Position numbers and translations under genes: made by a program. Shown piece after piece: positions 7,253 to 8,063 of a stretch of 8,063 nucleotides of DNA. The notes beneath the pieces are model-generated. The model was not told the DNA's origin. It worked only from the letters and a program-made list of their open reading frames with translations, and did not search any database. Every line of letters begins with the position of its first letter. Position 1 is the first letter of the stretch. The stretch comes from CAYMAX01 sp964388595 (GTDB lineage Bacteria > Bacteroidota > Bacteroidia > Bacteroidales > UBA932): assembly GCA_964388595.1 (NCBI GenBank), contig CAYMAX010000059.1, positions 1-8,063 of the forward strand, read 5' to 3'.

Positions 7253-8038
7253 TTATAGTTTTTCTATATCTTTGAAGTATCTGTATGTCCCAACTTTCAA
7301 CTCTTCAGTAGCATCCTCATCACATACGATAATCCCTTTGGGATGCATTTGAAGTATACTTACCGTGCACAGATGGCTCACTCCGCCTTCTACCGCTGCA
7401 CACAGGGCGTGTGCTTTGTTGTGACCATTGACAAGTATCATCACTTCGAGGGCATCCATCACTGTCCCTACACCCACAGTAAGAGCTTGTCTGGGAACTT
7501 TGTTGATGTCATTGTCGAAGAAACGAGAATTGGCGATGATGGTATCTGTGGTAAGAGATTTTACACGGGTGCGTGAAGTGAGTGAAGAGCCCGGCTCATT
7601 GAAAGCTATGTGTCCATCGGGTCCTATGCCACCCATAAAGAGATGGATAGGTCCCATATCTGAAATTTTCTGCTCATATCTTTCACATTCCTTTTCAAGG
7701 TCTTTGGCATTGCCATCGAGAATATTTATATTTTTCTTCTCTATGTCTATGTGGCTAAAAAAATGATTCCACATAAAAGAGTGATAACTCTCGGGGTGAT
7801 TTTCAGGCAAGGATATGTACTCGTCCATATTGAACGTAACTACATTTTTAAAAGAGACTGTCCCTTTTTGGTAGAGTTTTATAAGTTCTTGATAGGTCCC
7901 TATAGGGGTCGATCCGGTAGGAAGGCCCAGAATGAAAGGTTTGGAGGAAGTGGGAGCGAAATGATTGATTCGCCGGGCAATATGATTGGCGGCCCAGATG
8001 GACATCTCTTGGTAGTTAGGTTGAATAATCAGTCTCAT
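7253..8038 (-). CDS. nagB: Glucosamine-6-phosphate deaminase
   Basis: NagB converts glucosamine 6-phosphate to fructose 6-phosphate and ammonia, the step that feeds amino sugars from host glycans, chitin or recycled peptidoglycan into glycolysis. The 261-residue product aligns nearly without gaps to E. coli NagB (266) from its first residue (MRLI), which sets the start at ATG 8038. A TTG 24 bp upstream at the window edge would add eight residues absent from the family. Motifs are GLPTGSTP (38-45), VVTFNMDEY (66-74), GGIGPDGHIAFNEP (136-149) and ANSRFFDND (169-177). The catalytic residues D72, D141, H143 and E148 keep the E. coli numbering. S151, S152, R158, K160 and Y254 of the E. coli GlcNAc-6-phosphate allosteric site are also present. 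Only 25 bp of upstream sequence is in view and shows no promoter. The M24B peptidase gene follows after 5 bp. Confidence 0.97.
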   Translation of the reverse strand: MRLIIQPNYQEMSIWAANHIARRINHFAPTSSKPFILGLPTGSTPIGTYQELIKLYQKGTVSFKNVVTFNMDEYISLPENHPESYHSFMWNHFFSHIDIEKKNINILDGNAKDLEKECERYEQKISDMGPIHLFMGGIGPDGHIAFNEPGSSLTSRTRVKSLTTDTIIANSRFFDNDINKVPRQALTVGVGTVMDALEVMILVNGHNKAHALCAAVEGGVSHLCTVSILQMHPKGIIVCDEDATEELKVGTYRYFKDIEKL

Positions 8039-8063
8039 AGTATTATTTGTTATTTTCGTCAAG

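Noticed and set aside
7428..7766. 112-codon plus-strand frame opposite nagB
   Set aside because: It is antisense to nagB, whose catalytic residues are all intact, and has no recognisable domain.
8039..8062. TTG start extending nagB to the window edge
   Set aside because: The E. coli homologue starts at the same MRLI as ATG 8038, and the extra eight residues have no family support.

Overview
This window looks like ordinary chromosomal core sequence from a member of the Bacteroidota, most likely order Bacteroidales. The evidence is the divergent pdxJ/nadK pair, the nadK-uppS-bamA-ompH order, Bacteroidota-style motif variants in PdxJ and UppS, gene starts without Shine-Dalgarno sequences, and several matches to the Bacteroidota -7 promoter element (TAnnTTTG). 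I cannot fix the genus from sequence alone. Coding density is very high; the longest non-coding stretch is 80 bp.

Layout. (1) Positions 1-686, minus strand: pdxJ (pyridoxine 5'-phosphate synthase), cut by the left edge and lacking only its last residues. (2) Positions 687-766: an 80-bp divergent promoter region. (3) Positions 767-5514, plus strand: nadK (NAD kinase), uppS (undecaprenyl diphosphate synthase), bamA (outer-membrane protein insertase) and an ompH/skp-like periplasmic chaperone. The gaps are 10, 27 and 64 bp. (4) Positions 5523-8038, minus strand: nagB (glucosamine-6-phosphate deaminase) followed 5 bp later by an M24B Xaa-Pro aminopeptidase gene. This pair converges on ompH with only 8 bp between stop codons.

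How the genes fit together. uppS makes the lipid carrier for peptidoglycan and surface polysaccharides, ompH escorts unfolded outer-membrane proteins across the periplasm, and bamA inserts them, so the plus-strand block is an envelope-building cluster headed by the NADP-supplying nadK. pdxJ supplies the cofactor PLP. nagB returns amino-sugar phosphate to glycolysis, and the aminopeptidase trims Xaa-Pro peptides in the cytoplasm.

I found no mobile element, CRISPR array, RNA gene, defence system or other novel system. The points worth a second look are small: a 12-codon reading frame joining uppS to bamA through a TAATG overlap, promoter-like elements inside the cluster, a single ompH followed directly by a convergent gene, and a NagB that keeps the residues of the E. 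coli allosteric site.
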